25,590 nucleotides of DNA from Lachnospiraceae bacterium UBA7110 (GTDB lineage Bacteria > Bacillota > Clostridia > Lachnospirales > Lachnospiraceae): positions 1,050-26,639 of the forward strand of contig DKYC01000041.1 in the NCBI GenBank assembly GCA_002492295.1, read 5' to 3'. Below the pieces are notes generated by a model. The model saw only the letters and a program-made list of their open reading frames with translations. It ran no database searches and was not told where the DNA came from. Position numbers and translations under genes: made by a program. Position 1 is the first letter of the stretch; every line of letters begins with the position of its first letter. Positions 15,945-24,360 of the stretch are shown here, piece after piece.

Positions 15945-16793
15945 TTATGGCATCTCCAATGTAATTTTTCCTATTTTTCCGTTTCGAAAATCGTCAACAA
16001 TCATTGCTGACGATTTCATTATATCAAGTTCTTCTCCTTTTAGAAAGCATTTTTTAGCGATACACACAGATTTTATTGCATCATATGCATCCTGCTCTTC
16101 GGTAAGCACTATCCCATAGCGTTTTTCAAGCAATCCGGGATATTCCGCACGCAAAAAAACAATCAGCTGATAGGCAAGCTCATCCAAATGAATAATCTCG
16201 TCGTTCATGGAACCAATCATCGCAAGGCGGAGTCCCACCGCCTGATCCTCAAACTTCGGCCACAAAATCCCCGGCGTATCCAAAAGCTCCAGTCCCTTAT
16301 TCAGCCGGATCCACTGCTTTCCCCTTGTAACGCCCGGTTTATTGCCTGTCTTAGCGCACGCTTTTCCCGCAAAGGAATTGATAAACGTGGATTTCCCCAC
16401 ATTTGGTATTCCCACTACCATTGCACGCACCGGACGGTTTAAAATCCCACGCTTTCTGTCGCGTTCCAGCTTTTCCTTACATGCCTCCTGCACGATTCCC
16501 TGAATGGCTTTGATTCCCGCGCCCGTCTTCGAATTCATCTCAAGCACATGGAACCCCTTATCCGTAAAATATTTCACCCACGTTTTATTCTTTTTCGTAT
16601 CCGCAAGATCCGACTTATTCAGCAGAATAATCCTTGCCTTATTTTTCCCGAGCACATCGATGTCCGGATTGCGGCTGCTTAGCGGTATACGCGCGTCCAC
16701 CAGCTCAATCACCAGATCAATCAGCCTGATATTCTCCTCCATCATCCGCTTTGCCTTCGTCATATGTCCCGGATACCATTGATAATTCGCCAT
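15945..16793 (-). CDS. rbgA: ribosome biogenesis GTPase RbgA (YlqF)
   Basis: The 282-residue protein has the circularly permuted GTPase order: G4 NKSD (59-62), G5-like NSKTG (87-91), G1 GIPNVGKST (128-136), switch T156, G3 DTPG (172-175), then a helical RNA-binding C domain. It starts with WYPGHMTKAKR, typical of RbgA. The family acts late in 50S subunit assembly, and the gene lies close to rplS, as in Bacillus. RBS GGGGG lies just upstream of the ATG. Confidence 0.97.
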   Translation of the reverse strand: MANYQWYPGHMTKAKRMMEENIRLIDLVIELVDARIPLSSRNPDIDVLGKNKARIILLNKSDLADTKKNKTWVKYFTDKGFHVLEMNSKTGAGIKAIQGIVQEACKEKLERDRKRGILNRPVRAMVVGIPNVGKSTFINSFAGKACAKTGNKPGVTRGKQWIRLNKGLELLDTPGILWPKFEDQAVGLRLAMIGSMNDEIIHLDELAYQLIVFLRAEYPGLLEKRYGIVLTEEQDAYDAIKSVCIAKKCFLKGEELDIMKSSAMIVDDFRNGKIGKITLEMP

Positions 16794-16814
16794 CGCCGCC
16801 CCCTTTTTTGCATC

Positions 16815-17396
16815 CTATTCCACAAATCCGATATCACTGTCCCCTGATGCCATCTTAAACCATGCCTTTCCAATGATATATTCCTTCTTGACCGTTCCGA
16901 TATTCGCTGAACGGCTGTCCTCGCTGTTATTACAGTTATCGCCAATCACAAAATATTCATCCTCGCCAAGCGTCACCTCGTCCGCCAAAGTTCCCGGTTC
17001 CGCAATCCGGTCATTAAAGTACTCCTCCACGCTCTCGCCGTTCACATATAAAATTCCATTTTTTATGTATAGTGTATCTCCCGGCACACCTACCACGCGT
17101 TTCACGTAATAATGCGATTTTTCATTACCGTTTGGGAGAAACACGACCACATCGCCTTCCTTTGGAGACGACACACCGTATATCACTCTGTTTAAAAATA
17201 TTTTCTGACCGTTATAGAGGCTTGGCTCCATCGAAGAACCGATTACGCTTGTTCTCATGCCAACGCAGAACATCGTTACAACAGCCACAAGCATCGACGC
17301 AAAAATCCAAAAAATCCAGCTCAGGATTTCCCTGATAACCACGACGTTAATCTTTTTCTTTTTTTGGTAAAAACTCAGTCCTTTTCTCCTTGCCAC
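16815..17396 (-). CDS. lepB: type I signal peptidase (first copy)
   Basis: A GTG at 17396 after AGAGGA (8 nt) gives 193 residues. A TTG at 17453 would add 19 residues, but it lies inside the rplS terminator hairpin and I reject it. A basic N terminus (RRKG, KKKK) precedes an anchor at about 18-47. Catalytic S55 is in IGSSMEPSL and K99 in YYVKRVVG; the third box reads IGDNCNNSEDSR, with I in place of the usual M and C in place of R. It shares the fold and role of the second copy but differs clearly in sequence, so the two may prefer different substrates. It lies between rplS and rbgA. Confidence 0.93.
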   Translation of the reverse strand: MARRKGLSFYQKKKKINVVVIREILSWIFWIFASMLVAVVTMFCVGMRTSVIGSSMEPSLYNGQKIFLNRVIYGVSSPKEGDVVVFLPNGNEKSHYYVKRVVGVPGDTLYIKNGILYVNGESVEEYFNDRIAEPGTLADEVTLGEDEYFVIGDNCNNSEDSRSANIGTVKKEYIIGKAWFKMASGDSDIGFVE

Positions 17397-17432
17397 AATA
17401 AAAATCCTCTTTTTGCGCTTGTTTCCATTTGT

Positions 17433-17460
17433 AAAAACGGAGCCTGTTGCCAAGCTCCGT
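17433..17460 (-). terminator. intrinsic terminator after rplS
   Basis: On the minus strand ACGGAGC (17460-17454) pairs perfectly with GCTCCGT (17443-17437) across a 10-nt loop, followed by a run of T. It begins 18 bp after the rplS stop. Only about 36 bp separate it from the GTG of the next signal peptidase gene, so that gene must rely on read-through or on a promoter overlapping this stretch. Confidence 0.8.
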
Positions 17461-17478
17461 CATATGAACCAATCCTTA

Positions 17479-17826
17479 TTATTTCACTAATTCCTTAACC
17501 TTTGCCCTCTTACCAACACGCTGTCTTAAGTAGTTTAATTTTGCACGTCTGACCTTACCTAACCTTACCACTTCCACCTTCTCAACATTCGGAGAATGCA
17601 TCGGCCATGTCTTCTCAACGCCGACACCGTTTGAAATCTTTCTGACGGTGAATGTCTCACGGTTGCTGCCGCCCTGAATCTTTAATACGGTACCTTCAAA
17701 AATCTGTATTCTCTCACGGTTACCCTCTTTAATCTTACCGTATACTTTTACCGTATCGCCAACCCTGAAGCTGTCAACGTGTTCCTTTAACTGCTCTTTC
17801 TCAATTTCCCTAATAATTTCGTTCAT
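17479..17826 (-). CDS. rplS: 50S ribosomal protein L19
   Basis: The 115-residue protein carries the full L19 pattern: FRVGDTVKVYGKIKEG, RIQIFEGTVLKIQGG, ETFTVRKISNGVGVEKTWP and the C-terminal RRAKLNYLRQRVGK. It sits at the 30S-50S interface. AAGGAGG lies 8 nt before the ATG. It has its own promoter (17940-17968), a leader of about 105 nt, and a terminator right after the stop, so it can be transcribed as a single gene. Confidence 0.99.
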   Translation of the reverse strand: MNEIIREIEKEQLKEHVDSFRVGDTVKVYGKIKEGNRERIQIFEGTVLKIQGGSNRETFTVRKISNGVGVEKTWPMHSPNVEKVEVVRLGKVRRAKLNYLRQRVGKRAKVKELVK

Positions 17827-17939
17827 CTGCTATGCCTCCTTGTTATTTCGACGTTCTTAATACTTTCACATCATCTGTTTCCAATATCCGTTTTCAATGA
17901 CTCGTACCAGAGGACCATCTCTTTCTTCGCAACATTAGT

Positions 17940-17968
17940 AATTTACCACAAAACAGTTTCGATTGCAA
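17940..17968 (-). promoter_or_regulatory. promoter of rplS with roughly 105-nt leader
   Basis: Minus-strand -35 TTGCAA (17963-17968), a 17-bp spacer and -10 TAAATT (17940-17945) preceded by TGG, which gives an extended -10. Transcription would start near 17933, leaving an untranslated leader to 17827. L19 leaders can be autoregulatory in Firmicutes; I cannot confirm a conserved fold here by eye. Confidence 0.6.
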
Positions 17969-18012
17969 GTGTTCCATCCTATTTTTCTTATTTTTTATCC
18001 CCCTGTTTTTTA

Positions 18013-18834
18013 TCAGGACATACCGTTAAGGTGATAAAAGAACAGATACTGTTGGAGGACACCGCCGCAATCATGGTACCTGTCAAACGGAAATCCATTG
18101 GGGTACCGTGCCGCAAGCACCTTATTGATATGCGTATCCTTCGGGAATGCTTCCATTTTATGGAGCGCAAAAAGACAGATACAGTCCGCAACTTTTGCAC
18201 CTACCCCGCACAGCTTCAAAAGCTCCCTGCTGGCATCCGCATAGCAGGCACCGGCAAGCTTTTCCATATTAATTTCCCGGTGCAGCACGGCATTGGCTGT
18301 CTCATATATGTACCTGCTCCTGTACCCAAGATTGCAGGCATACAAGTCTTCTATGCGGGCCTGTGAGAGTGCCTTCGGTGTCGGAAAAACATAATACTCC
18401 ACACCATTTGGGGCAACTCTTTTTTCCCCGTACCGCTCACACAAAAGACGAATGCACCTGCGGATCCGTTTGATATGGTTCTGCTGTGAAATAATAAAGG
18501 AAATAATCATTTCCCACAAATCCTGACGCAAAATCCGTATTCCCGAGCCAAAAGCTGCCGCCGACATCAGATAGCTGTCCGTGGCGTCAATACGGCTGAT
18601 AATCTTAGCATAATCCGTATCCATGTCAAAATAGGATTTCCATATATGGTCATAATCCTCCTGTGTACAGTCAAGGGAGATTTCATTCCCCTCCTGAAAT
18701 ACTTCAAGATACTTTCCAAATGCTACAAGCCCGATTGCCTCCGCCCTTTTATTCCCAAGAATATCCATCCGGAAACACTGACCCGACCTGCAAATCTGGG
18801 CAATGGAAAAATTGTCATTTTTCAGCCGAACCAT
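18013..18834 (-). CDS. 8-oxoguanine DNA glycosylase (OGG1/AlkA-type HhH-GPD)
   Basis: The 273-residue protein has an N-terminal OGG-like domain (SGQCFR near 17-22) and an HhH-GPD domain. IISQQNHIKRI at 114-124 corresponds to the OGG1 DNA-minor-groove loop. The hairpin LLKLCGVGAKVADCI holds the catalytic lysine K214, and D233 in FPKDTHI is the essential Asp. These residues support a bifunctional glycosylase/lyase that removes 8-oxoguanine. Its ATG starts 5 bp after the yebC stop, suggesting one transcript. Nothing is missing from the core. Confidence 0.92.
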   Translation of the reverse strand: MVRLKNDNFSIAQICRSGQCFRMDILGNKRAEAIGLVAFGKYLEVFQEGNEISLDCTQEDYDHIWKSYFDMDTDYAKIISRIDATDSYLMSAAAFGSGIRILRQDLWEMIISFIISQQNHIKRIRRCIRLLCERYGEKRVAPNGVEYYVFPTPKALSQARIEDLYACNLGYRSRYIYETANAVLHREINMEKLAGACYADASRELLKLCGVGAKVADCICLFALHKMEAFPKDTHINKVLAARYPNGFPFDRYHDCGGVLQQYLFFYHLNGMS

Positions 18835-18839
18835 AAAAC

Positions 18840-19568
18840 CTACTCGTCCCAGTTATGATATACCGCCTGCACATCATCATCCTCGTCAAGGAGATCAAGC
18901 GTTCTGTTCAATGACTTGATTGCGTTTTCATCCGTAAGCTCCACGTAATTTTGCGGAATCATCGTAACCTCCGCACTTGCCATTGTAATCCTGTTTTCCT
19001 CCAGAGCCTTGTATACCGCGTCAAAATCATCCGGCGCCGTAATAACCTCAAAGCTGTCCTCCTCCTCCGAGAAGTCCTCCGCTCCCGCATCAAGCGCCAT
19101 CATCATCAGATCATCGGCACCCATGTCACACTCTTCCTTGTCAATAATAATCTGTCCTTTTTTGTCAAACATAAAGGAAACACACCCCTGCGTGCCAATA
19201 CTTCCGTTTCCTTTAGTAAAGGCGCTTCTGACATTTGCCGCCGTCCTGTTTTTATTATCGGTCAGCGCATCCACAATAATCGCAATGCCGTTGGGACCGT
19301 ATCCCTCATATGTTACATGCTCATAATTGACTGCGTTCGCATCACCTGCCGCCTTTTTTATCCCACGGTCAATCGTGTCATTCGGCATATTGTTTGCCTT
19401 TGCCTTTGCAATTACCTGCGCAAGCTTAAAGTTATTGGCAGGATCTGGTCCGCCTTCTTTTACTGCAACTGCAATCTCACGTCCTATAATGGTAAAAACC
19501 TTACCCTTTGCCGCATCATTTTTCTCTTTTTTGTGTTTAATGTTCGCAAATTTTGAATGTCCTGACAT
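18840..19568 (-). CDS. yebC: YebC/PmpR family protein
   Basis: The 242-residue protein has the full family pattern: MSGHSKFANIKHKKEKNDA at the start, NNMPNDTIDRGIKKA, YEGYGPNGIAIIVD and NGSIGTQGCVSFMF. Members were described as DNA-binding regulators, and YebC-type proteins have since been linked to translation of difficult (for example proline-rich) stretches. Which role applies here cannot be told from sequence. The RBS AAAAAGGAG lies about 10 nt upstream. It follows the CNNM gene by 28 bp. Confidence 0.97.
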   Translation of the reverse strand: MSGHSKFANIKHKKEKNDAAKGKVFTIIGREIAVAVKEGGPDPANNFKLAQVIAKAKANNMPNDTIDRGIKKAAGDANAVNYEHVTYEGYGPNGIAIIVDALTDNKNRTAANVRSAFTKGNGSIGTQGCVSFMFDKKGQIIIDKEECDMGADDLMMMALDAGAEDFSEEEDSFEVITAPDDFDAVYKALEENRITMASAEVTMIPQNYVELTDENAIKSLNRTLDLLDEDDDVQAVYHNWDE

Positions 19569-19596
19569 CTTTTACTTCTCCTTTTTATCTTAATTT

Positions 19597-20967
19597 TTAT
19601 TCTTCCTCTTCCAAATCCGTCTGTATCTTATCGGCAGCTGCCTTTGTCACAAGCACTGACTGTATGACATTTTTTTCAACCTTTAAAATCTTGAATTTAT
19701 ACCCGTCAATCAAAAGCTCCGTATCCTCGTCCTCTTCCGGAATCCTGTCCAGCTTCGATATCAAGAACCCGTTTAAGGTTTCAAACTCCGTTTCGCCAAA
19801 ATCAATCTCGAAGCGCTCCCGCAAATCCTCAAGTTTTGTCATTCCCTCTATAATGTATTCGTTTTCGCCTTTTTCCTCTATATGGTTTTCTTCCGGATCA
19901 TACTCGTCCATAATATTTCCGACGATTTCCTCAAGGATGTCTTCCATCGTAACAAGTCCTGAGGTTTGTCCGTATTCATCCATTACGATAACCATCTGGT
20001 TTTTTCCGGACTGCATGCTGCGAAACAGATCGTCTATATTTTTGGTTTCCGGCACAAACACCGCCTCCCTGATCAGCCCCTCCACGCTTCCCACAGGACG
20101 GTTAAGACCTTCATCCGAAGTATGTATGCGCATGGCATCCTTCAGATACAGCACGCCTACGATATGGTCAAGGTTTTCCTCAAAAACCGGATACCTGCTG
20201 TTGCTCTCCTTCAGCATAAAATTAAGCGCTTCCTTAAACGGCATCTGGCTGTCAATTGCCGTAATATTGTTTCTGTGCGTCATAATATCGCTTGCTTCTT
20301 TATCGCCAAATTCAAATATATTGGTAATCATTTCAACCTCGCCCGCCTCAAGCACGCCAAGCTCATGACCTTCATTTACCATGGAAATGATTTCCTCTTC
20401 CGTCACTTCATTCTGCTCGTCAGAAGTCCGAAATCCCAAAAGCCGCAGGAACGTATTTGCCGAAACTGCAACAATTCCCGTAAGCGGATAAAGCGCGGTT
20501 CTTAGGAACTGGATGTATCTGATAAAGCGGTATGCCCATGCGTCGGGGAATCGCTGCGCAAGTTTTTTGGGAAGCAGGATTCCAAACGTAAGCAGTATAT
20601 ACATCAGGCAAAAAGTCGCCATAATCAGCGCCGTCCAGTGAAGGAACCCTTCACGAAAGCTGCCCGCCAAAGACAGGCCCGATAACCAGCCTTCAAAAAA
20701 ACGCATCCACCTTGGAAGAAAATAACAGCCCATTATTAAATCAATCAGTGTGATAATCATTTGAATTGAATTAATATATATCGTGGCGCGCACCATGATA
20801 TTGTTCAAAAGAACAGACCGCTTATCCTTTTCTTCCACTGCCTTCCGCTCAATTTCTTTTTCGTTCATTAAATGAATTGCCTTATGAAAACCTGTAAGAA
20901 CCGCCTCAATAAAAAGCAACGCGAAAAACAAAAGAATACGAAAGGCGGAAGCATCTCCATCGTCCAT
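19597..20967 (-). CDS. CNNM/CorC-HlyC family membrane protein with CBS pair
   Basis: The 456-residue protein has a CNNM membrane domain (helices near 9-34, 60-85, 108-133 and a re-entrant region around 155-178). A CBS pair follows at about 226-355 (IMTHRNNITAID; SRYPVFEENLDHIVGVLYLKD; MVIVMDEYGQTSGLVTMEDILEEIVG), then a CorC_HlyC domain at about 370-450. Family members take part in magnesium efflux or tolerance. The N-terminal membrane part lacks the usual well-conserved opening and reads as a divergent CNNM. A strong promoter lies at 21056-21084, and a long hairpin sits at the predicted 5' end of the mRNA. RBS AAAAAGGAGAT lies 9 nt before the ATG. Confidence 0.93.
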   Translation of the reverse strand: MDDGDASAFRILLFFALLFIEAVLTGFHKAIHLMNEKEIERKAVEEKDKRSVLLNNIMVRATIYINSIQMIITLIDLIMGCYFLPRWMRFFEGWLSGLSLAGSFREGFLHWTALIMATFCLMYILLTFGILLPKKLAQRFPDAWAYRFIRYIQFLRTALYPLTGIVAVSANTFLRLLGFRTSDEQNEVTEEEIISMVNEGHELGVLEAGEVEMITNIFEFGDKEASDIMTHRNNITAIDSQMPFKEALNFMLKESNSRYPVFEENLDHIVGVLYLKDAMRIHTSDEGLNRPVGSVEGLIREAVFVPETKNIDDLFRSMQSGKNQMVIVMDEYGQTSGLVTMEDILEEIVGNIMDEYDPEENHIEEKGENEYIIEGMTKLEDLRERFEIDFGETEFETLNGFLISKLDRIPEEDEDTELLIDGYKFKILKVEKNVIQSVLVTKAAADKIQTDLEEEE

Positions 20968-21017
20968 TGATATTTATCTCCTTTTTCAATATGTTCCCGT
21001 GTTTTACCAACAACAAA

Positions 21018-21050
21018 GGTGTAATCTGCATAAAATATGCAGACTACACC
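21018..21050 (-). terminator. 15-bp hairpin at the predicted 5' end of the CNNM-gene transcript
   Basis: Arms 21018-21032 and 21036-21050 pair at 14 of 15 positions around a 3-nt loop. On the minus strand the hairpin is followed by TTTGTTGTT. It could terminate the mazF transcript, 143 bp after the mazF stop. It also begins where the promoter at 21056-21084 should start transcription, so the CNNM mRNA would carry it at its 5' tip. Confidence 0.55.
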
Positions 21051-21055
21051 TAACT

Positions 21056-21084
21056 AATATAACATTACTGCCTTAAAACGTCAA
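21056..21084 (-). promoter_or_regulatory. sigma-A-type promoter of the CNNM-yebC-ogg run
   Basis: Minus-strand -35 TTGACG (21079-21084), a 17-bp spacer and -10 TATATT (21056-21061) preceded by TGT. The start site is expected near 21050, leaving a leader of about 80 nt before the CNNM start codon. Confidence 0.75.
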
Positions 21085-21192
21085 TATCAATCTGTGTTAT
21101 TTGGCAATATTTGCAAACACATGTTTTTTCCTTTTACGGATTTCCCCGAAACACTTCTCTTTTTGTCATCACCAGCATATGCTTCCAAAGCC

Positions 21193-21528
21193 TTATGTAT
21201 CAAGCTCAAGGCTGATTTGCAAGGCTCTGTTTACCCTCTGCATAACAGGGTTGTCAAGATGACATACCTTATCCTTCAAGCGTTTTTTGTCTATCGTGCG
21301 AAGCTGCTCCAGCAAAATGACAGAGTCCTTCACCATATCTCCCGCATTAATCTCTATATGTGTCGGCAGGTTCGCCTTATTCATCTTTGAAGTAATCGCC
21401 GCGCAGATTACGGTCGGGCTGTGTCTGTTGCCCACATCATTTTGGATAATCAGCACAGGTCTGACGCCTCCCTGCTCAGATCCCACAACCGGTCTTAAAT
21501 CTGCATAATAAATATCTCCTCGTTTCAT
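21193..21528 (-). CDS. mazF: MazF/PemK-type endoribonuclease toxin
   Basis: The 111-residue protein matches the Bacillus EndoA/MazF pattern: KRGDIYYADLRPVVGSEQGGVRPVLIIQND at the start, R23 and T46 as catalytic-type residues, PTHIEI, DSVILLEQLRTIDKKRL and a C-terminal ALQISL. The enzyme cuts single-stranded mRNA at short motifs. It follows alr, as ndoA does in Bacillus, but no reading frame for the NdoAI/MazE antitoxin fits the 118 bp between alr and mazF. GGAGG lies 6 nt before the ATG. Confidence 0.96.
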   Translation of the reverse strand: MKRGDIYYADLRPVVGSEQGGVRPVLIIQNDVGNRHSPTVICAAITSKMNKANLPTHIEINAGDMVKDSVILLEQLRTIDKKRLKDKVCHLDNPVMQRVNRALQISLELDT

Positions 21529-21551
21529 AACAATCCTCCATGCTGTCCGTC

Positions 21552-21613
21552 ATAAATCCATTCCTGTGTCTTTTGGCCACAATCCTATTTTTGCCTGCCT
21601 TGAATGGATTTAT
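21552..21613. repeat. 12-bp inverted repeat upstream of mazF
   Basis: ATAAATCCATTC (21552-21563) is matched perfectly by its inverse GAATGGATTTAT (21602-21613) across 38 bp. The pair fills most of the alr-mazF gap and ends 24 bp before the mazF start codon. It could form an RNA stem enclosing a 38-nt loop, or be a split operator for a dimeric regulator. Confidence 0.6.
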
Positions 21614-21646
21614 ACAGTTGATGGAAAGATTACCATGAAAATAAAA

Positions 21647-22789
21647 TTATTTTTTTAAATAAACACGCGGAATACGCTTCCCCAGGTCGCAGGCCAGCTC
21701 ATAGTTAAAACGTCCGGAAAGCTCACCCAGCGCTTCCATTGTGATTTCCTCACCCATGTCCTTACCGATTAACGTAACTTCGTCTTGCGTCTGCACCGTT
21801 CCTTTTATGTCTGTTATGTCAACCATAAACTGATCCATGCAGACACGCCCTAGAATGGGTGCCCTCTGACCGTTTACCAGCACATACCCTTTATTGGAAA
21901 GGCTTCTCGGATAGCCGTCCCCGTATCCGACACATATGGTTGCAACACGTGTACTGCGCTTCGTCGTAAACGTGCCGCCATAACTTATTTCCCTTCCCGC
22001 AGGCACTGTTTTTATAAAGACAATTCTCGATTTCAGTCCAAGCGACGGTCTAAGCACAATTTTCCCGTGCTGCCTTACCTCATCCGAAGGCCAAAGTCCG
22101 TACAAAATAATCCCCGCACGCACCGCATCCATATTTGCCTCCGGCATTTCCACAATTCCGGCGCTGTTTGAGCAATGCTTCATTGGGATTCGAAGTCCCG
22201 CTGTTTCCTCAAGCCGGGCAGTAAAGTCCTGAAACTGCCGAAGCTGTTCATATGCCTTTGTCCGGTCCGTTTCATCAGCTCTTGCAAAATGCGTGAAAAT
22301 TCCCTCTATTTCAATATGTTCAAGTGCCGCAATCTGTTTGATAACGGATATGCTGTCGCCGTCCGGCTGCATTCCGATTCTTGTCATACCCGTATCCATC
22401 TTGATATGCACCCTGCAGCGTTTTTTCTGCCTTACAGCCTCTTTTGACATGTCTTGCGCCATCTCGAGCGTAAATGCAGTCAGACGGATGTCATTTTGAA
22501 TAAGTTCCCCATACGCGGAGGGAAACGTATATGCCAATATCAGCACCGGTTTCTTTATTCCATTTTGCCGAAGCGTCATTGCCTCTTGCGCCGTTGCGAC
22601 CGCATAGCCCCAAACACGGCTGTCGGTTTCCAGCATTTGGGCAATCGGAACGGCTCCGTGCCCATATCCGTCAGCCTTGATGACTGCCACAATTTGCGTT
22701 TGTCCATGAATTTGTTTTTTAATGCTTTCTATATTAAAAGCGATTGCATTAAGGTCGATTTCCGCCCATACCCTGTCATAATGTTCCAT
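21647..22789 (-). CDS. alr: alanine racemase
   Basis: The 380-residue PLP enzyme has lysine K38 in VIKADGYGHG, catalytic Y270 in ISYGGTF and the GYGDGYPR stretch near 288-295. It converts L-alanine to D-alanine for peptidoglycan. The first residues (YDRVWAEIDLNAI) are typical of the family start. GGGGG lies about 9 nt upstream of the ATG. It follows nnrDE by 27 bp and precedes mazF, an order close to Bacillus alr-ndoAI-ndoA. Confidence 0.98.
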   Translation of the reverse strand: MEHYDRVWAEIDLNAIAFNIESIKKQIHGQTQIVAVIKADGYGHGAVPIAQMLETDSRVWGYAVATAQEAMTLRQNGIKKPVLILAYTFPSAYGELIQNDIRLTAFTLEMAQDMSKEAVRQKKRCRVHIKMDTGMTRIGMQPDGDSISVIKQIAALEHIEIEGIFTHFARADETDRTKAYEQLRQFQDFTARLEETAGLRIPMKHCSNSAGIVEMPEANMDAVRAGIILYGLWPSDEVRQHGKIVLRPSLGLKSRIVFIKTVPAGREISYGGTFTTKRSTRVATICVGYGDGYPRSLSNKGYVLVNGQRAPILGRVCMDQFMVDITDIKGTVQTQDEVTLIGKDMGEEITMEALGELSGRFNYELACDLGKRIPRVYLKK

Positions 22790-22816
22790 CCTGATTTTCC
22801 CCCTATGCCGGTATCA

Positions 22817-24340
22817 TTACAGATATTTTAAGGAATGAATGATATCCTGTGCCATAATATAATAAGACGATGCGTGCTCCCTTGCATAATCCCCCGCAAG
22901 TCCATGCGCATATGCGCCGATTACCGCCGCCTCAAAGCCTGTCATCCCCTGTGCCAAAAGTCCGGATATGATTCCGGTAAGCACATCGCCCGAGCCTGCC
23001 GTAGCCATGCCGTTATTTCCGCTGGAATTCAGATACGTTAACTTTCCCCTTTTTGTAATCACGGTCCTTGCATCCTTGCACACCAGCGATACGTCATACT
23101 TTTTCGTAAAGGACTTGCAGGCTCCAAGAAGATCCTTCTTGATTTCCGATACCGGATGCTTCATCAGTCTTGCAAACTCCCCAAGATGCGGTGTCAGTAC
23201 AATGCCGGCATCCGTTTTTCTGCGTCCAAACTCCAGTTCCCTTAAAAGCGCGTCATTTTTTGCCAGTAAATTCAGCGCGTCGGCATCCATTACCAAAGGT
23301 TTGCCGCAGTGCCCCAACACGGTCTTTAAAATATCAGATGCCCGCTCCGACATCGAAAGTCCCGGTCCTATTGCAATGACATCCGCCCATTCCAAACCGT
23401 CAAGCAATATCTGCCGCTCCCGCTCGCTTAAAGCGGATGCATCATCCATATCCGCATAGGTATCCACGATTGCCTCCGGCAGCTTTCTTAACAGACTTTC
23501 CCTGTTTTCCTTCGCCGTAAACACACGTACCATCCCCGCACCGATTCGGTATGCCGCAAGCGCCGAAAGCTGGCATGCGCCTCCCATGCTCCTTGAACCT
23601 GCTGCCAAAAGCACCTTTCCAAAGGTTCCCTTATTTCCCGACGGACTCCTGTCAGGCAGCTTCAAATCGACTTCTTTGTCCGTAAAAGTCACCACGCCTG
23701 TGCGTTTTTTATCCGTCAGACTGCGCGGAATACCAATCGGGACACAGAGCACCTCCCCTGCACAGGATGCCCCTGGGTAAAGCATCAAACCCGTTTTCCG
23801 GTAAGCAAACGTGACCGTCATATCCGCTTTAACGGCACATCCCATAATCCTTCCGTCATCCGTATTGACGCCGGAAGGAATATCCACTGCCACCACATGC
23901 GCCTTTGACGCGTTGATTTCCTCAATCGCTTTTCTGTATTTTCCTTCCACAGTCCTCGTAATGCCGATGCCGAATATCGCGTCAATAATAACATCATAAA
24001 GCGTGTGCTCTATTCCGTAGTAAACCGGAATATTCAGTTTTTTAGCAGTCTCAAGCTGTATTTTTGTTTCGTCCGTAAGCTTTTTATTCTCGCCTACCAT
24101 GTTGATTTCCACGCGGATTCCATGCTCCTGTAAAATGCGGGCAATCGCGATACCGTCGCCACCGTTGTTTCCGCAGCCTGCAACCACGCCCACATAAATC
24201 TCTTTCCCGTATTTTGCAATCACCGCATTTGCCGCTTCAAGCGCCGCCCGTTCCATCAGCACAAGGGACGCGATACCATATTCCCTGATGGCGGTCTCAT
24301 CACACTTTTTCATCTCCGCAGCCGTCAGCACATATTCCAT
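22817..24340 (-). CDS. nnrDE: bifunctional NAD(P)H-hydrate epimerase / ADP-dependent dehydratase
   Basis: A 507-residue fusion. The N-terminal YjeF_N epimerase domain (about 1-215) has GCGNNGGDGIAIAR at 55-68 and VDIPSGVNTD at 152-161. The C-terminal carbohydrate-kinase-like dehydratase domain (about 225-507) has GNKGTFGKVLLAAGS, VMDADALNLL at 350-359, LTPHLGEFARL and GSGDVLTGIISG at 449-460. It repairs damaged NADH and NADPH hydrates in the cytoplasm. The start lies only 20 bp downstream of a terminator hairpin, so expression needs read-through or a promoter inside the upstream gene. Confidence 0.97.
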   Translation of the reverse strand: MEYVLTAAEMKKCDETAIREYGIASLVLMERAALEAANAVIAKYGKEIYVGVVAGCGNNGGDGIAIARILQEHGIRVEINMVGENKKLTDETKIQLETAKKLNIPVYYGIEHTLYDVIIDAIFGIGITRTVEGKYRKAIEEINASKAHVVAVDIPSGVNTDDGRIMGCAVKADMTVTFAYRKTGLMLYPGASCAGEVLCVPIGIPRSLTDKKRTGVVTFTDKEVDLKLPDRSPSGNKGTFGKVLLAAGSRSMGGACQLSALAAYRIGAGMVRVFTAKENRESLLRKLPEAIVDTYADMDDASALSERERQILLDGLEWADVIAIGPGLSMSERASDILKTVLGHCGKPLVMDADALNLLAKNDALLRELEFGRRKTDAGIVLTPHLGEFARLMKHPVSEIKKDLLGACKSFTKKYDVSLVCKDARTVITKRGKLTYLNSSGNNGMATAGSGDVLTGIISGLLAQGMTGFEAAVIGAYAHGLAGDYAREHASSYYIMAQDIIHSLKYL

Positions 24341-24360
24341 AAAGCGTTTCTTCCCTTCTT

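Noticed and set aside
17827..17933. Possible L19-leader regulatory RNA in the rplS 5' leader
   Set aside because: The leader length is suitable, but I could not trace a convincing conserved stem by eye. A covariance-model search with the L19 leader family would decide.
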